NCBI GenBank assembly: GCA_034440575.1
Contig: JAOTOL010001556.1
Location: 1,247,501 to 1,311,500, forward strand
Length of the DNA stretch: 64,000 nucleotides
Origin: Imbricaverruca yamaguchii
Lineage: Eukaryota; Arthropoda; Thecostraca; Neoverrucidae
Reading direction: 5' to 3'
The position numbers were made by a program, and so were the translations under genes. This document shows positions 34,813 through 45,130 of this stretch, one piece after another. The notes beneath the pieces were generated by a model. It saw only the letters and a program-made list of their open reading frames with translations, had not been told where the DNA came from and searched no databases. The first letter of the stretch is position 1, and the number at the start of each line of letters is the position of its first letter.

Positions 34813-35757
34813 CGCCGGCCACACCGCCGGCCGCACCGCCGGCCACACCGCCGGCCACACCGCCGGCCACACCGCCGGCCACACCGCCGGCCACACCGCC
34901 GGCCACACCGCCGGTCACACCGCCGGCCACACCGCCAGCTATACCGCCGGTCACACCCCGGCCACACCGCCGGTCACACCGCCGGCCACACCGCCGGTCA
35001 TGCCGCAGGTCACACCGCCGGCCACACCGCCGGCCGCACCGCCGGTCATGCCGTCGGTCACACTGCCGGTCACACCGCCGCCCACACCGCCGGCCACACC
35101 GCCGGCCACACCGCCGGTCATACCGCCGGCCACACCGCCGGCCACACCGCCGGTCATACCGCCGGCCACACCGCCGGCCTATACCGCCGGTCACACCGCC
35201 GGCCACACCGTCGGCCACACCGCCGGTTACACCGCCGGTCATGCCGCAGGTCACACCGCCGGCCACACCGCCGGTCATGCCGTCGGTCGCACTGCCGGTC
35301 ACACCGCCGGCCGCACCGCCGGCCACACCGCCGGCCACACCGCCGGCCACACCGCCGGCCACACCGCCGGCCACACCGCCGGCCACACCGCCGGCCACAC
35401 CGCCGGTCATACCGCCGGCCACACCGCCGGCCACACCGCCGGCCATACCGCCGGCCACACCGCCGGCCACACCGCCGGCCACACCACCGGCCACACCGCC
35501 GGTCACACCGCCGGTCACACCGCCGGTCACACCGCCGGTCACACCGCCGGCCACACCGCCGGCCACACCGCCGGCCACACCACCGGTCACACCGCCGGTC
35601 ACACCGCCGGTCACACCGCCGGTCACACCGCCGGCCGCACCGCCGGCCGCACCGCCGGCCGCACCGCCGGCCGCACCGCCGGCCGCACCGCCGGCCGCAC
35701 CGCCGGCCGCACCGCCGGCCGCACCGCCGGCCGCACCGCCGGCCACACCGCCGGCCA
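34813..35757 (+). repeat. 12-bp minisatellite in intron 8, adjoining the exon 8 donor
   Basis: About 79 units of CGCCGGCCACAC and variants (CCGGTCACACCG, CGCCGGCCGCAC) starting within about 13 bases of the exon 8 donor. Because 12 is divisible by three, long frames encoding a four-residue repeat cross it; these are shadows. Variant units occur in blocks (a GCAC block at 35637-35740), indicating higher-order duplications. Confidence 0.92.
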
Positions 35758-35799
35758 TCGAGCGCCTGATACGGCACAATGCCGACTGATGCCAACACA

Positions 35800-36130
35800 G
35801 TGTTAAAGTATTGGCTTTTCGTTTGGTGTGAGATGTCGAAACGAGCACAGCAGGATGTTGAAATTTTCCATTCATTTAGTGTCATTTCAAATACTTATCC
35901 CATTATGAATAATCTCTTTGCCTGAAATTGCATTGCGAAATGTTTGTGTTTCACCATCCCTTATCGAGAGCATGATCATGATACTTATAAACGAGGTGCT
36001 GTTAGAAAGGAGACACCAAGAACTTGTAAGCACTCATCGAGAAGCAGGATGTCGATACTTCTTGGAGAAGGATGTCGATTGGGTGTTCAGAAAGTGGTAT
36101 ATTCTACCCTATGTCACGAATAGTTTAACA
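35800..36130 (+). repeat. Dispersed repeat copies in intron 8
   Basis: 35800-35890 matches 24400-24525. 35990-36120 (AAGCAGGATGTCGATACTTC, then GAAAGTGGTATATTC) matches 27290-27400 and, inverted, 29030-29160. Confidence 0.5.
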
Positions 36131-36521
36131 CTGCCAACACATTGCTGAGATTGGTCATGGGGCTTGTGTGACCACCCGCCGGCCACACCGCCCAATACGA
36201 CAGAGTGCTGACTGATGCTAACACATCTGTTGATATTGGTCACGGAATCATGGCCCTTGTCTTCACTGTTTCCTATTTAAAGTGCAGGTTTTGTGCCACA
36301 TTGCGTGATGACAAGAACGATCGACTATTACTGATATTAGGAACAATAATGAAGCTAATCATAATGATGATAAATTGAATACCGCTACGACTACTACTAC
36401 CATTAATAATAGGAATAATTATACTACTAGTAATAGTAATATCTATTCACACCATGAGCATGCTAGTGGTTGCAGTGTATGATTGTATCCCCAATTGCCC
36501 TTCAGTAGCAGCTGCAGGTCG

Positions 36522-36635
36522 CGTGCCGTACCGTTCCGTGCCGTACCGTGCTGTGCCGTGCCGTGCCGTACCGTGCCGTGCCGTGCTGTGCCGTGCCGTG
36601 CTGTACCGTGCCGTGCCATGCCGTGCTCTGATGGT
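36522..36635 (+). repeat. CCGTG/CCGTA pentanucleotide array next to the exon 9 acceptor
   Basis: Imperfect CCGTG, CCGTA and CTGTG units ending about 20 bases before exon 9. It may compromise or replace the polypyrimidine tract. Confidence 0.85.
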
Positions 36636-36653
36636 CGCCGGCTGTGCCAACAG

Positions 36654-36834
36654 CGAGAGCCGCGACAGGGACCGGCCGGACGAGACGGCGCTGGTACGGG
36701 ACGTGCTGTTCGGCAGTCGGCAGAACGTCAACTTCGTGCACGAGGTGTTTCGACAGGCTTTCCTACTCAGCTGCCACTACTCTGCCGCCATCAAGCGCGT
36801 GGTGCTCGTCTACAAGGACTGGATTCAGATCAAC
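36654..36834 (+). CDS. RALGAPA: RALGAPA-like exon 9
   Basis: 181 nt, phase 2 in, phase 0 out. Encodes SRQNVNFVHEVFRQAFLL and VVLVYKDWIQ, nearly identical in pattern to vertebrate RALGAPA1. Acceptor GCCAACAG, directly preceded (about 20 bases) by a CCGTG/CCGTA microsatellite. Donor GTGGGT. Confidence 0.96.
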
Positions 36835-37334
36835 GTGGGTGGCGCTGGCCCGCTGGGGCTGTGCAGCGTTGCTGGCGCGCTGTGCCAACTGATGATCGGT
36901 CAGCACGAGCCATTGGGCTTCCCCTGTCGGTGGCTGGTTTGTGGGGCGGGACTATGTGCCTCCTTTGGTTGCGTCGGCGCAGTGCTCCGTAATTCATTTT
37001 TCGTAGAGTGGAGGGCAGCAGATGAAGACGTCAAAGCCCGCAGTGACGGCGAAACGATTTGGCGATATGACGGTAAAACGTGTGGAACAAGGATGACATT
37101 GGCGATTGAGTGTCGCGCCTGCTGGCAATATTGTGCTGACATGAATTCCCAGAATTAGTACGGTGAAAAGTAATGGCTACTACAGCTTTATATTGCGTAC
37201 AGCTTCAAGTATCATGCATATCAAGTTAGGAATTCAAAGCTCTGCCCGCATGTCAAAAACAATTTCCTGATAGGTGTCGTTTTCCATGTAAAGTTGGGAA
37301 TTCCAGGATGCTGCGCTTTTGATCCACCCTGACA

Positions 37335-37560
37335 GCTTAGTTGCTTAGAGCGTTGGCCCACGGGATCATCCGATTCTGGTAGAGATGGAGTCGTGTCACG
37401 ACCTGGAAGTCAGCGCCCGGCCGGCAGGGTCGTTTGGTGGCTGGTCGGATAGTGTCTGAGACGACACGGACAGGATACTCATATAGACACACCGGTGGCA
37501 TTTTCAACGCGGTTTACACTCTGCCGTTTAGCTGTGATTCAAAGGTAGCGTAGTCGAGTT
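37335..37560 (+). repeat. SINE-like element related to 9545-9800
   Basis: Starts with a tRNA-like AGTTGCTTAGAGCGTTGGCC; the later part (GACACGGACAGG ... TTTACACTCTGCCGTTTAGC) resembles the body at about 9700-9770. Confidence 0.4.
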
Positions 37561-37723
37561 CGAGTCCATCCACCAAGTCCTGCTAGATGTTAGCACCTTG
37601 CTGGTGAAGTCACGCCGCCAGACGGTCGGGTCATCTTTTGCGAGACGTCAAGACGATGACATGGTGGTGAACGTTCGACCGGTGGCCTGTACCGGCATTG
37701 ACCGTCGTGTGTGCGTCTGACAG

Positions 37724-37816
37724 GTGCAGCTGCCGTCCTTCCTGCTGGAGCCCACCGAGACCAGCATGGCAGCGTCGCCGAACGAGACGCGCGCCGGCCA
37801 GGCCTCCGCCGTGGAG
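37724..37816 (+). CDS. RALGAPA: RALGAPA-like exon 10
   Basis: 93 nt, phase 0 both sides. Encodes VQLPSFLLEPTETS then a variable linker. The LPSFLLEP segment corresponds to the family segment after the YKDWIQ-type block. Acceptor TCTGACAG, donor GTGAGA. Confidence 0.85.
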
Positions 37817-38334
37817 GTGAGACCTCCGCGTCGCTGGGCACTGTCGGCCGACGCACCGGCTCGCTGCCCTAGTTGTGCTCTCAGCACGATACCCACTCGG
37901 CGTTGGCTCCGTGCTCTAGTCGAACTTTGCGAGCATTTGACCCGGGCGAGTGGAGATGCGGGTGTTCGCCACGCTGTAAGCTGCTGTGTCGTGGACCGTT
38001 GTGGGTAAATGTGCACCTCTCCGCATCGCCCCTCGCCCTCCTGGCGGACGGCGAGGTGAATGCAAATTTCGGTTAACACTCGATCAGCGCCACTCGGAGC
38101 ACAGGTCCGCATTGCTGTCGACTACAGTTTCCGTACAACCGATTGTGATTCGTCTCCAATGGACTGGCCGGCCTCCAACAGACCGTGGCTCGCCCCAGCA
38201 TACTGTGGTTCGACTCCAGCTGGCTGCGCCTCTCCGTTTGGTGCTGCTCTCCTCCAATGGGGTGTCGTTCACATCAAACGGGATGCGTGTCGCCGCTGGG
38301 CGACTGTGTCACGCCAGTGGTTTAGCGCGACTCG

Positions 38335-38735
38335 TCCTGACACCCGTGACTACCTGCGACTACCCGTGACTACCCCTGACTACCCCTGACTACCCGTGAC
38401 AGCCCGTGATCACCCCTGACTACCCCTGACAGCCCGTGACCACCCCTGACTGTTCGTGACTACCCGTGACTACCCGTGACTACCCCTGGCTACCCCTGAC
38501 TACCCGTGACAGCCCGTGACCACCCGTGACCACCCCTGACTGCTCGTGACTACCCGTGACTACCCGTATGGGCGCTGTATGACCGAAGCAGTCGATGCGC
38601 CCCTAAGCCCAAATAACCAACCAACCAACCGTGACTGCCCGTGACCACCCCTGACTACCCGTAACTACCCCTGACTACCCTTGACAGCCCGTGACCACCC
38701 CTGACTACCCGTGACCACCCGTAACTATCCGTGAT
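38335..38735 (+). repeat. 10-bp array (TGACTACCCG) in intron 10, interrupted by a SINE tail
   Basis: Units of TGACTACCCG/TGACCACCCC/TGACAGCCCG. A SINE-like 3' module (38571-38630) ending in AACC repeats splits the array. Confidence 0.85.
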
Positions 38736-38790
38736 TATTGATGACTGGCCGTAGCCAGCCACTGACCCGTGTGATCGTGTGTGCCGTCAG

Positions 38791-38877
38791 GATGGCGTAG
38801 ACTCGATGGTGCGGCCCTCCAGGTCGCGTCCGGAGCGGCCCGGTGCTGCTGGCCAGAGTGTACGGGCCGGACTGCAG
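38791..38877 (+). CDS. RALGAPA: RALGAPA-like exon 11 (3' end is the first unit of the 46-bp array)
   Basis: 87 nt, phase 0 both sides. Encodes DGVDSMVRPSRSRPERP and GQSVRAGLQ. The RAG.Q segment joins directly to NTLQLFITN of exon 12, as in the family. The last 27 nt and the donor GTGAGG are the first unit of a tandem array with about 52 units. Using the second or third donor shifts the frame at exon 12, and the exon frame reaches TGA at 38971-38973 before a fourth. Confidence 0.88.
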
Positions 38878-41245
38878 GTGAGGTGTGGCGTCTGCTGGCC
38901 AGAGTGTACGGGCCGGACTGCAGGTGAGGTGTGGCGTCTGCTGGCCAGAGTGTACGGGCCGGACTGCAGGTGAGGTGTGGCGTCTGCTGGCCAGAGTGTA
39001 CGGGCCGGACTGCAGGTGAGGTGTGGCGTCTGCTGGCCAGAGTGTACGGGCCGGACTGCAGGTGAGGTGTGGCGTCTGCTGGCCAGAGTGTACGGGCCGG
39101 ACTGCAGGTGAGGTGTGGCGTCTGCTGGCCAGAGTGTACGGGCCGGACTGCAGGTGAGGTGTGGCGTCTGCTGGCCAGAGTGTACGGGCCGGACTGCAGG
39201 TGAGGTGTGGCGTCTGCTGGCCAGAGTGTACGGGCCGGACTGCAGGTGAGGTGTGGCGTCTGCTGGCCAGAGTGTACGGGCCGGACTGCAGGTGAGGTGT
39301 GGCGTCTGCTGGCCAGAGTGTACGGGCCGGACTGCAGGTGAGGTGTGGCGTCTGCTGGCCAGAGTGTACGGGCCGGACTGCAGGTGAGGTGTGGCGTCTG
39401 CTGGCCAGAGTGTACGGGCCGGACTGCAGGTGAGGTGTGGCGTCTGCTGGCCAGAGTGTACGGGCCGGACTGCAGGTGAGGTGTGGCGTCTGCTGGCCAG
39501 AGTGTACGGGCCGGACCGCAGGAGGTGTGGCGTCTGCTGGCCAGAGTGTACGGGCCGGACTGCAGGTGAGGTGTGGCGTCTGCTGGCCAGAGTGTACGGG
39601 CCGGACTGCAGGTGAGGTGTGGCGTCTGCTGGCCAGAGTGTACGGGCCGGACTGCAGGTGAGGTGTGGCGTCTGCTGGCCAGAGTGTACGGGCCGGACTG
39701 CAGGTGAGGTGTGGCGTCTGCTGGCCAGAGTGTACGGGCCGGACTGCAGGTGAGGTGTGGCGTCTGCTGGCCAGAGTGTACGGCCGGACTGCAGGTGAGG
39801 TGTGGCGTCTGCTGGCCAGAGTGTACGGGCCGGACTGCAGGTGAGGTGTGGCGTCTGCTGGCCAGAGTGTACGGGCCGGACTGCAGGTGAGGTGTGGCGT
39901 CTGCTGGCCAGAGTGTACGGGCCGGACTGCAGGTGAGGTGTGGCGTCTGCTGGCCAGAGTGTACGGGCCGGACTGCAGGTGAGGTGTGGCGTCTGCTGGC
40001 CAGAGTGTACGGGCCGGACTGCAGGTGAGGTGTGGCGTCTGCTGGCCAGAGTGTACGGGCCGGACTGCAGGTGAGGTGTGGCGTCTGCTGGCCAGAGTGT
40101 ACGGGCCGGACTGCAGGTGAGGTGTGGCGTCTGCTGGCCAGAGTGTACGGGCCGGACTGCAGGTGAGGTGTGGCGTCTGCTGGCCAGAGTGTACGGGCCG
40201 GACTGCAGGTGAGGTGTGGCGTCTGCTGGCCAGAGTGTACGGGCCGGACTGCAGGTGAGGTGTGGCGTCTGCTGGCCAGAGTGTACGGGCCGGACTGCAG
40301 GTGAGGTGTGGCGTCTGCTGGCCAGAGTGTACGGGCCGGACTGCAGGTGAGGTGTGGCGTCTGCTGGCCAGAGTGTACGGGCCGGACTGCAGGTGAGGTG
40401 TGGCGTCTGCTGGCCAGAGTGTACGGGCCGGACTGCAGGTGAGGTGTGGCGTCTGCTGGCCAAGTGTACGGGCCGGACTGCAGGTGAGGTGTGGCGTCTG
40501 CTGGCCAGAGTGTACGGGCCGGACTGCAGGTGAGGTGTGGCGTCTGCTGGCCAGAGTGTACGGGCCGGACTGCAGGGGAGGTGGGGGTCTGCTGGCCAGA
40601 GTGTACGGGCCGGACTGCAGGTGAGGTGTGGCGTCTGCTGGCCAGAGTGTACGGGCCGGACTGCAGGTGAGGTGTGGCGTCTGCTGGCCAGAGTGTACGG
40701 GCCGGACTGCAGGTGAGGTGTGGCGTCTGCTGGCCAGAGTGTACGGGCCGGACTGCAGGTGAGGTGTGGCGTCTGCTGGCCAGAGTGTACGGGCCGGACT
40801 GCAGGTGAGGTGTGGCGTCTGCTGGCCAGAGGGGACGGGCCGGACTGCAGGTGAGGTGTGGCGTCTGCTGGAGTAGGGCCGGATCAGGTGTACGGGCCGG
40901 ACTGCAGGTGAGGTGTGGCGTCTGCTGGCCAGAGTGTACGGGCCGGACTGCAGGTGAGGTGTGGCGTCTGCTGGCCAGAGTGTACGGGCCGGACTGCAGG
41001 TGAGGTGTGGCGTCTGCTGGCCAGAGTGTACGGGCCGGACTGCAGGTGAGGTGTGGCGTCTGCTGGCCAGAGTGTACGGGCCGGACTGCAGGTGAGGTGT
41101 GGCGTCTGCTGGCCAGAGTGTACGGGCCGGACTGCAGGTGAGGTGTGGCGTCTGCTGGCCAGAGTGTACGGGCCGGACTGCAGGTGAGGTGTGGCGTCTG
41201 CTGGCCAGAGTGTACAGGCCGGACTGCAGGTGAGGTGTGGCGTCT
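38851..41245 (+). repeat. 46-bp minisatellite (~52 units) carrying the exon 11 end and 5' splice site in each unit
   Basis: The first unit overlaps the last 27 nt of exon 11. Each unit contains GGCCAGAGTGTACGGGCC, GGACTGCAG and then GTGAGGTGTGGCGTCTGCT. Nearly all units are identical; the exceptions are short deletions near 39518, 39780 and 40461, a substituted unit near 40575 and a rearranged unit at 40868-40890. Copy number is estimated from length. Each unit also has a CTGCAG palindrome. Confidence 0.95.
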
Positions 41246-41560
41246 GCTGCTGTAGTGTAGGGCCTGCTAGTGGAGGGTGGAGTCCGCTGGTATGTCTGCT
41301 ATGACAAATCATAATGTGTCCGCAAATATTTTGGGAAAGTGATTGCTTTTGTGCTGTGCAAGTTGTGTATGGTTTGCTGGAGGTCAGGTGTGGAGCCTGC
41401 TGGTGAGGTGCGGGGTCTGCTGGTGTTATGTGGGGTCTGCTGGTGGAGAGTAAAGGAACTGCAGGTGGGGTGTGGAGTCTGATGGTGAGGTATGGGGTCC
41501 GTTGGTGGTATGTGGGGTCTGCTAGTGGAGAGTAGAGGAACTGCAGGTTGTGTGAGGCGT
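41246..41560 (+). repeat. Decayed distal units of the 46-bp array
   Basis: GAACTGCAGGTGGGGTGTGG, GGGGTCTGCTGGTG and similar words recur at irregular spacing up to about 70 bases before exon 12. These look like old diverged units. Confidence 0.7.
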
Positions 41561-41634
41561 GGAGGTGTCGGGTCTGTCCAGCCGTGTTGTTGGCGGCCGT
41601 AATTACGACGTTCGGCATTATGGTGTCCCGGCAG

Positions 41635-41798
41635 AACACGCTGCAGCTGTTTATCACCAACTCGGCCAACATCTTCCTGCTGGAGCCGAGTCCCGAGTAC
41701 CGCGGCCACTACCTCGAGGACCAGGTGGAGCTCTGCAAGCGCATTCTCAACATGTATCGCTACCTGGTCATGAACGTCCACATGTCGCAGCAAACTTG
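41635..41798 (+). CDS. RALGAPA: RALGAPA-like exon 12
   Basis: 164 nt, phase 0 in, phase 2 out. Encodes [14 protein letters not shown] and [15 protein letters not shown], a strongly conserved core block. Acceptor CCCGGCAG, donor GTCAGT inside the Trp codon completed by exon 13. Confidence 0.97.
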
Positions 41799-41929
41799 GT
41801 CAGTCCCAGCCGCCTGACGCCCGGGAGCGAAACTGGTGGGACGCTGATGATGGTAAATGGAAGTAATGGTCTATTTTCTATTGACTATTGTCTTCATCGA
41901 GCGTGTTAGATGGAAGAGGACGTTCCGAC

Positions 41930-42350
41930 CAGCTATTTCTCGGGTTGTTGTCAGATGTTTTGCGCTGAGAAAAGCATGCACCAGGTTGGGTTTGTATTTT
42001 GTAGTCCTGGTCGTGGAGAGGAGAGTTGTTCGGCGATCAAATATGGAGATGGTATTTTTCTTACAGCCTGTGACCTTGGAATCTCAGGTTACATTTTCCA
42101 GTACATCTTGATAACTTTATCACGGTGCAGTCCATTGCAAACAGCACCATTCAACCTACAACTGATGTAGTGATAATAGTTTTCAGGAGAGGATGATGTT
42201 ATGGATGCCAAAAATCCAGAAACAACCAATTTTCCCAGCCATGGGTATGAGTCAACATTTCTGCTGAATCGTGTATGCTGAAGCTTTTGAGCGATGGTGG
42301 GACTGGAGCCCCTACCTCTGGATCAGGAATCCGATGTCTTACCAACTTTC
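41930..42350. repeat. Dispersed repeat in intron 12 (related to 44170-44520)
   Basis: Shares ordered words with 44170-44520 (GGTTTGTATTTTGT/GGATTTGTGTTTTGT, AATATGGAGA, GCACCATTCAACCT/GCACCGTTCAACCT, AAAAATCCA). At its right end (42290-42350) the minus strand looks tRNA-like (TTGGTAAGACATCGGA and GGGGCTCCAGTCCC), suggesting a minus-strand SINE. Confidence 0.5.
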
Positions 42351-42720
42351 TCTATTCATGTCGATAACATCCAAGCATACCATGAAGCTGGTTATTCTAT
42401 GCGGTGGTGCGACCCGCTCCGGCGCAAATTATTTAGCGTTGGCTAACTGCGTACACTGCTAGCTTACGGTATAAAGTAGACCAAGCAGGGGCTTCTCTGG
42501 ATTCGGCAGATGACTAAATACTCTGGCGTAAAGTAGGTAAGCTGCAGAAGAACTCAGACCCCACCCTGGACGATGCCAGCTGGGGATGTAGGAGGGAACG
42601 CGGCCCGAGCCTGATTGGAGTGACACGTTAACCATACTGTGGACGCGCTGGCAAGTGAAGTGACGTCACGTCGGCTGTGCGCTGTGCGGTATCCGACGGC
42701 AGTGTGCGCGCGCTCGACAG

Positions 42721-42835
42721 GGAGCAGCTGCTGCTGGTGCTGCTCCAGGTCACCACTCAGGCGCTGGCCGGCCAGCCGGCCCAGAAGCAGCGCCAGCAGA
42801 CGCTGGGCGCCGTTCTGGCGCGGCCCCTGTTCCAG
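42721..42835 (+). CDS. RALGAPA: RALGAPA-like exon 13
   Basis: 115 nt, phase 2 in, phase 0 out. Encodes QLLLVLLQVT and, at the end, VLARPLFQ, matching the family. Acceptor GCTCGACAG, donor GTGAGC. Confidence 0.95.
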
Positions 42836-43026
42836 GTGAGCGCCGTCGCCTCGGGCCGACTCGGGCCGCTGTCGGTCCTGTGGCGCTACTGCGAGACGCT
42901 AACTACCGCCACGTGACCGGTGATGGGCGCAAAATGACCTTAGTAGTCCACGCGCCCTTAAGCCCAAATAATCGATCAATCACGTGACCGGTGTTGACAC
43001 TGTCGATACTTTAGCAATGAGAAATG

Positions 43027-43059
43027 CTTCTGTCTCTGTCAACTTGACAGAGACAGAAG
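43027..43059. repeat. Perfect 16-bp inverted repeat, 1-base spacer (intron 13)
   Basis: CTTCTGTCTCTGTCAA, C, TTGACAGAGACAGAAG. Forms an almost loopless palindrome about 190 bp after exon 13. Confidence 0.95.
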
Positions 43060-44032
43060 AACTAATTGACTTGAGAACTTGACTTCTGACTCATTCCCTT
43101 GGACCTGAAGGGTTTTCCTGATGAAGATTCTTGTCTCGCGACAAGTATCTTTATTGACACTGAACTAATTTTCGCATGTTAATTGGGAGGAAAATGTGGC
43201 GTCAGGCATTTTCTCACCTGTATCGTAGGGTCTTCCCACGAACTGACACGCAAACAAAATATAGGCATCCGGGTTAATGCGTTGTTACATTGATATTGTA
43301 TCTACCGTTCTGAAACCAGGTGCACTTTTGATTTGCCCTTGCCCTGCAACGAGTTCCTCTTAAGACAGTGTTGTGACTACTGAGACTGTCCCAGAGGAAT
43401 GACCACATGCATTAGGATTCGCTTCGTTAGGATGGCTGAAGCTTGTAGAGGTGGTTCGAGAGCACGATTGCGTTCAGGTACACAAAACCCTGTGTGTTGA
43501 ACAATGGCCGGAAGTTGCTCGTATGATGCTTACCTGGCGGTCACAAGTATCGCAGAGGGAAACCAAATCTGAGCCAGTCGGCGAGCTTCATCTCACAAGA
43601 TGTCGATTCACGCAGACCCAGCGAGGTTTTTCATACCGCGCCGCGGTCGCTTCGAACTAGTCACCAAGACAAGCACAGAGTCTCTGCATTCATAAGTACA
43701 TTGGCGTAGAGTTGCCAGTTCTACTATACAGGTATACGTTTTCAGCTGTAATATCTTGATATGTTTCTGACTTAATTTTCTTTGCCCGATATGCTGACGC
43801 AACAGTGTCTGGGTACAGAACGTGCAAGTACCGCAATGCATGACTGACTTGACTCAAAAAGTCCGTTATGGTATGTCTCATTAGTTCCGGGTGTGCTTGT
43901 GTTTCTCTTATTTAGTGCTTGCTATTCCAAGAAGCGTTGTGGCCACCATGTTATTTGCATTGTCCGTGCAGTATGCCTCAAATATATTCCAATAACTTTT
44001 GCATTAGGCGATGACGGTGACCCGACTTTCAG

Positions 44033-44155
44033 ACGCTGATAGTGACCTGGGTCAAGGCCAACCTGAACGTGTCGATCAGCGCCGAGCTGTGGGATCAGTT
44101 TCTGGGCGCCTTGTCTTCTCTGACCGCCTGGGAGGAGCTCATCAAGGAGTGGGCG
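44033..44155 (+). CDS. RALGAPA: RALGAPA-like exon 14
   Basis: 123 nt, phase 0 both sides. Encodes [19 protein letters not shown] and [10 protein letters not shown], among the most conserved sequence in the window. Acceptor ACTTTCAG, donor GTGAGT. Intron 14 downstream (about 5.65 kb) hosts the nested gene at 45131. Confidence 0.97.
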
Positions 44156-44169
44156 GTGAGTAGCCGACT

Positions 44170-44520
44170 TCCCACTAGGGCTGGATTTGTGTTTTGTTTC
44201 CCTGAATGTGTTGAGGAATGTTTTGGAGTTGTCGAATATGGAGAGGATGTTTTTCTTCAAATATGTGACTTTCTTTCTTTCCAGCGAATTTTGGGCGCAT
44301 CATCACAGAGCAACTTGTCGTGAAATGGCACCGTTCAACCTCGTAATGATGGGCGATAAATTAGCTTGTAGTTGGCGCGCCCATAAACCCAAATAATCAG
44401 TCAAATCAAACTTGCAATGAGAAACAAGGAGAGGAGATAAAAATGTTTGCACATGGTAATGTTCTGGATGTAAAAAATCCAAGAACAGCATACTTGTCCA
44501 ACCCTGCTTCCCACTTAGAA
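44170..44520. repeat. Dispersed repeat in intron 14 (related to 41930-42350)
   Basis: Second copy of the element described at 41930-42350, here with a GGGCG...GCGCCC SINE-like tail inserted at 44350-44405. Confidence 0.5.
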
Positions 44521-45130
44521 CATTCACCACTCACTCGCACATCCTCGGTTCACGACGGAGCGCAGAATGGTGACGCGATCGGCGCGCCCTCGCGTCAAAC
44601 TACCACCATGATTCACCAGCCGCAGACGATGCCCAGTCCCAGATATTGGTCACGGACAGTTGTCGTGAGTCATGGATAATGTGATTCATGAGGCATGGGC
44701 GTTAATGCGGGCGATAGATCAGTGCCGCATGGCTCATGGTTGTCATCGGAAAATTATCGGTATCCAAGGCAGTGTAATGTTTTGTCACATCTCGTTTATC
44801 TAATTTAGAAACTTACTCATTCGTTTGACTGGCACACGAAGCATCGTTGGAAATTGAGGCTGTCATGACACAATGGTGGGTGACATCGCTCGGAAAATTG
44901 GAAGAAAAACGCATTCTAACATCGAAATGCCTGCACCGCACTTTTATTCGTAATCCCGCTGCTAAAAATTTAAGAGGTCCACCCATCTGGATGAAAACTT
45001 AAATCACTCAGAGTATTTCACCATTAAAACTGTACGGATCGTAGATCTTTTTGTGTATGTTAAGTTAAGTATATGTTAGGTGACTTTCAGTTTCAAATTC
45101 ACGCGTCTTGTACTATTGGGCGGCGTAAAA

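Noticed and set aside
34610..35885. Long repeat-protein frames of up to 398 codons on both strands
   Set aside because: Shadows of the 12-bp minisatellite (divisible by three), open in several frames on both strands at once; only exon 8 (34665-34799) is supported.
38787..40463. 558-codon minus-strand open frame
   Set aside because: It is the 46-bp array read in antisense: three units make 138 nt, so the frame repeats with period 46 residues and stays open by chance. No start context or family similarity.
38851..41245. CRISPR-like array of regular direct repeats
   Set aside because: There are no variable spacers: the entire 46-bp period repeats. The genomic context is animal, with a splice junction in each unit.
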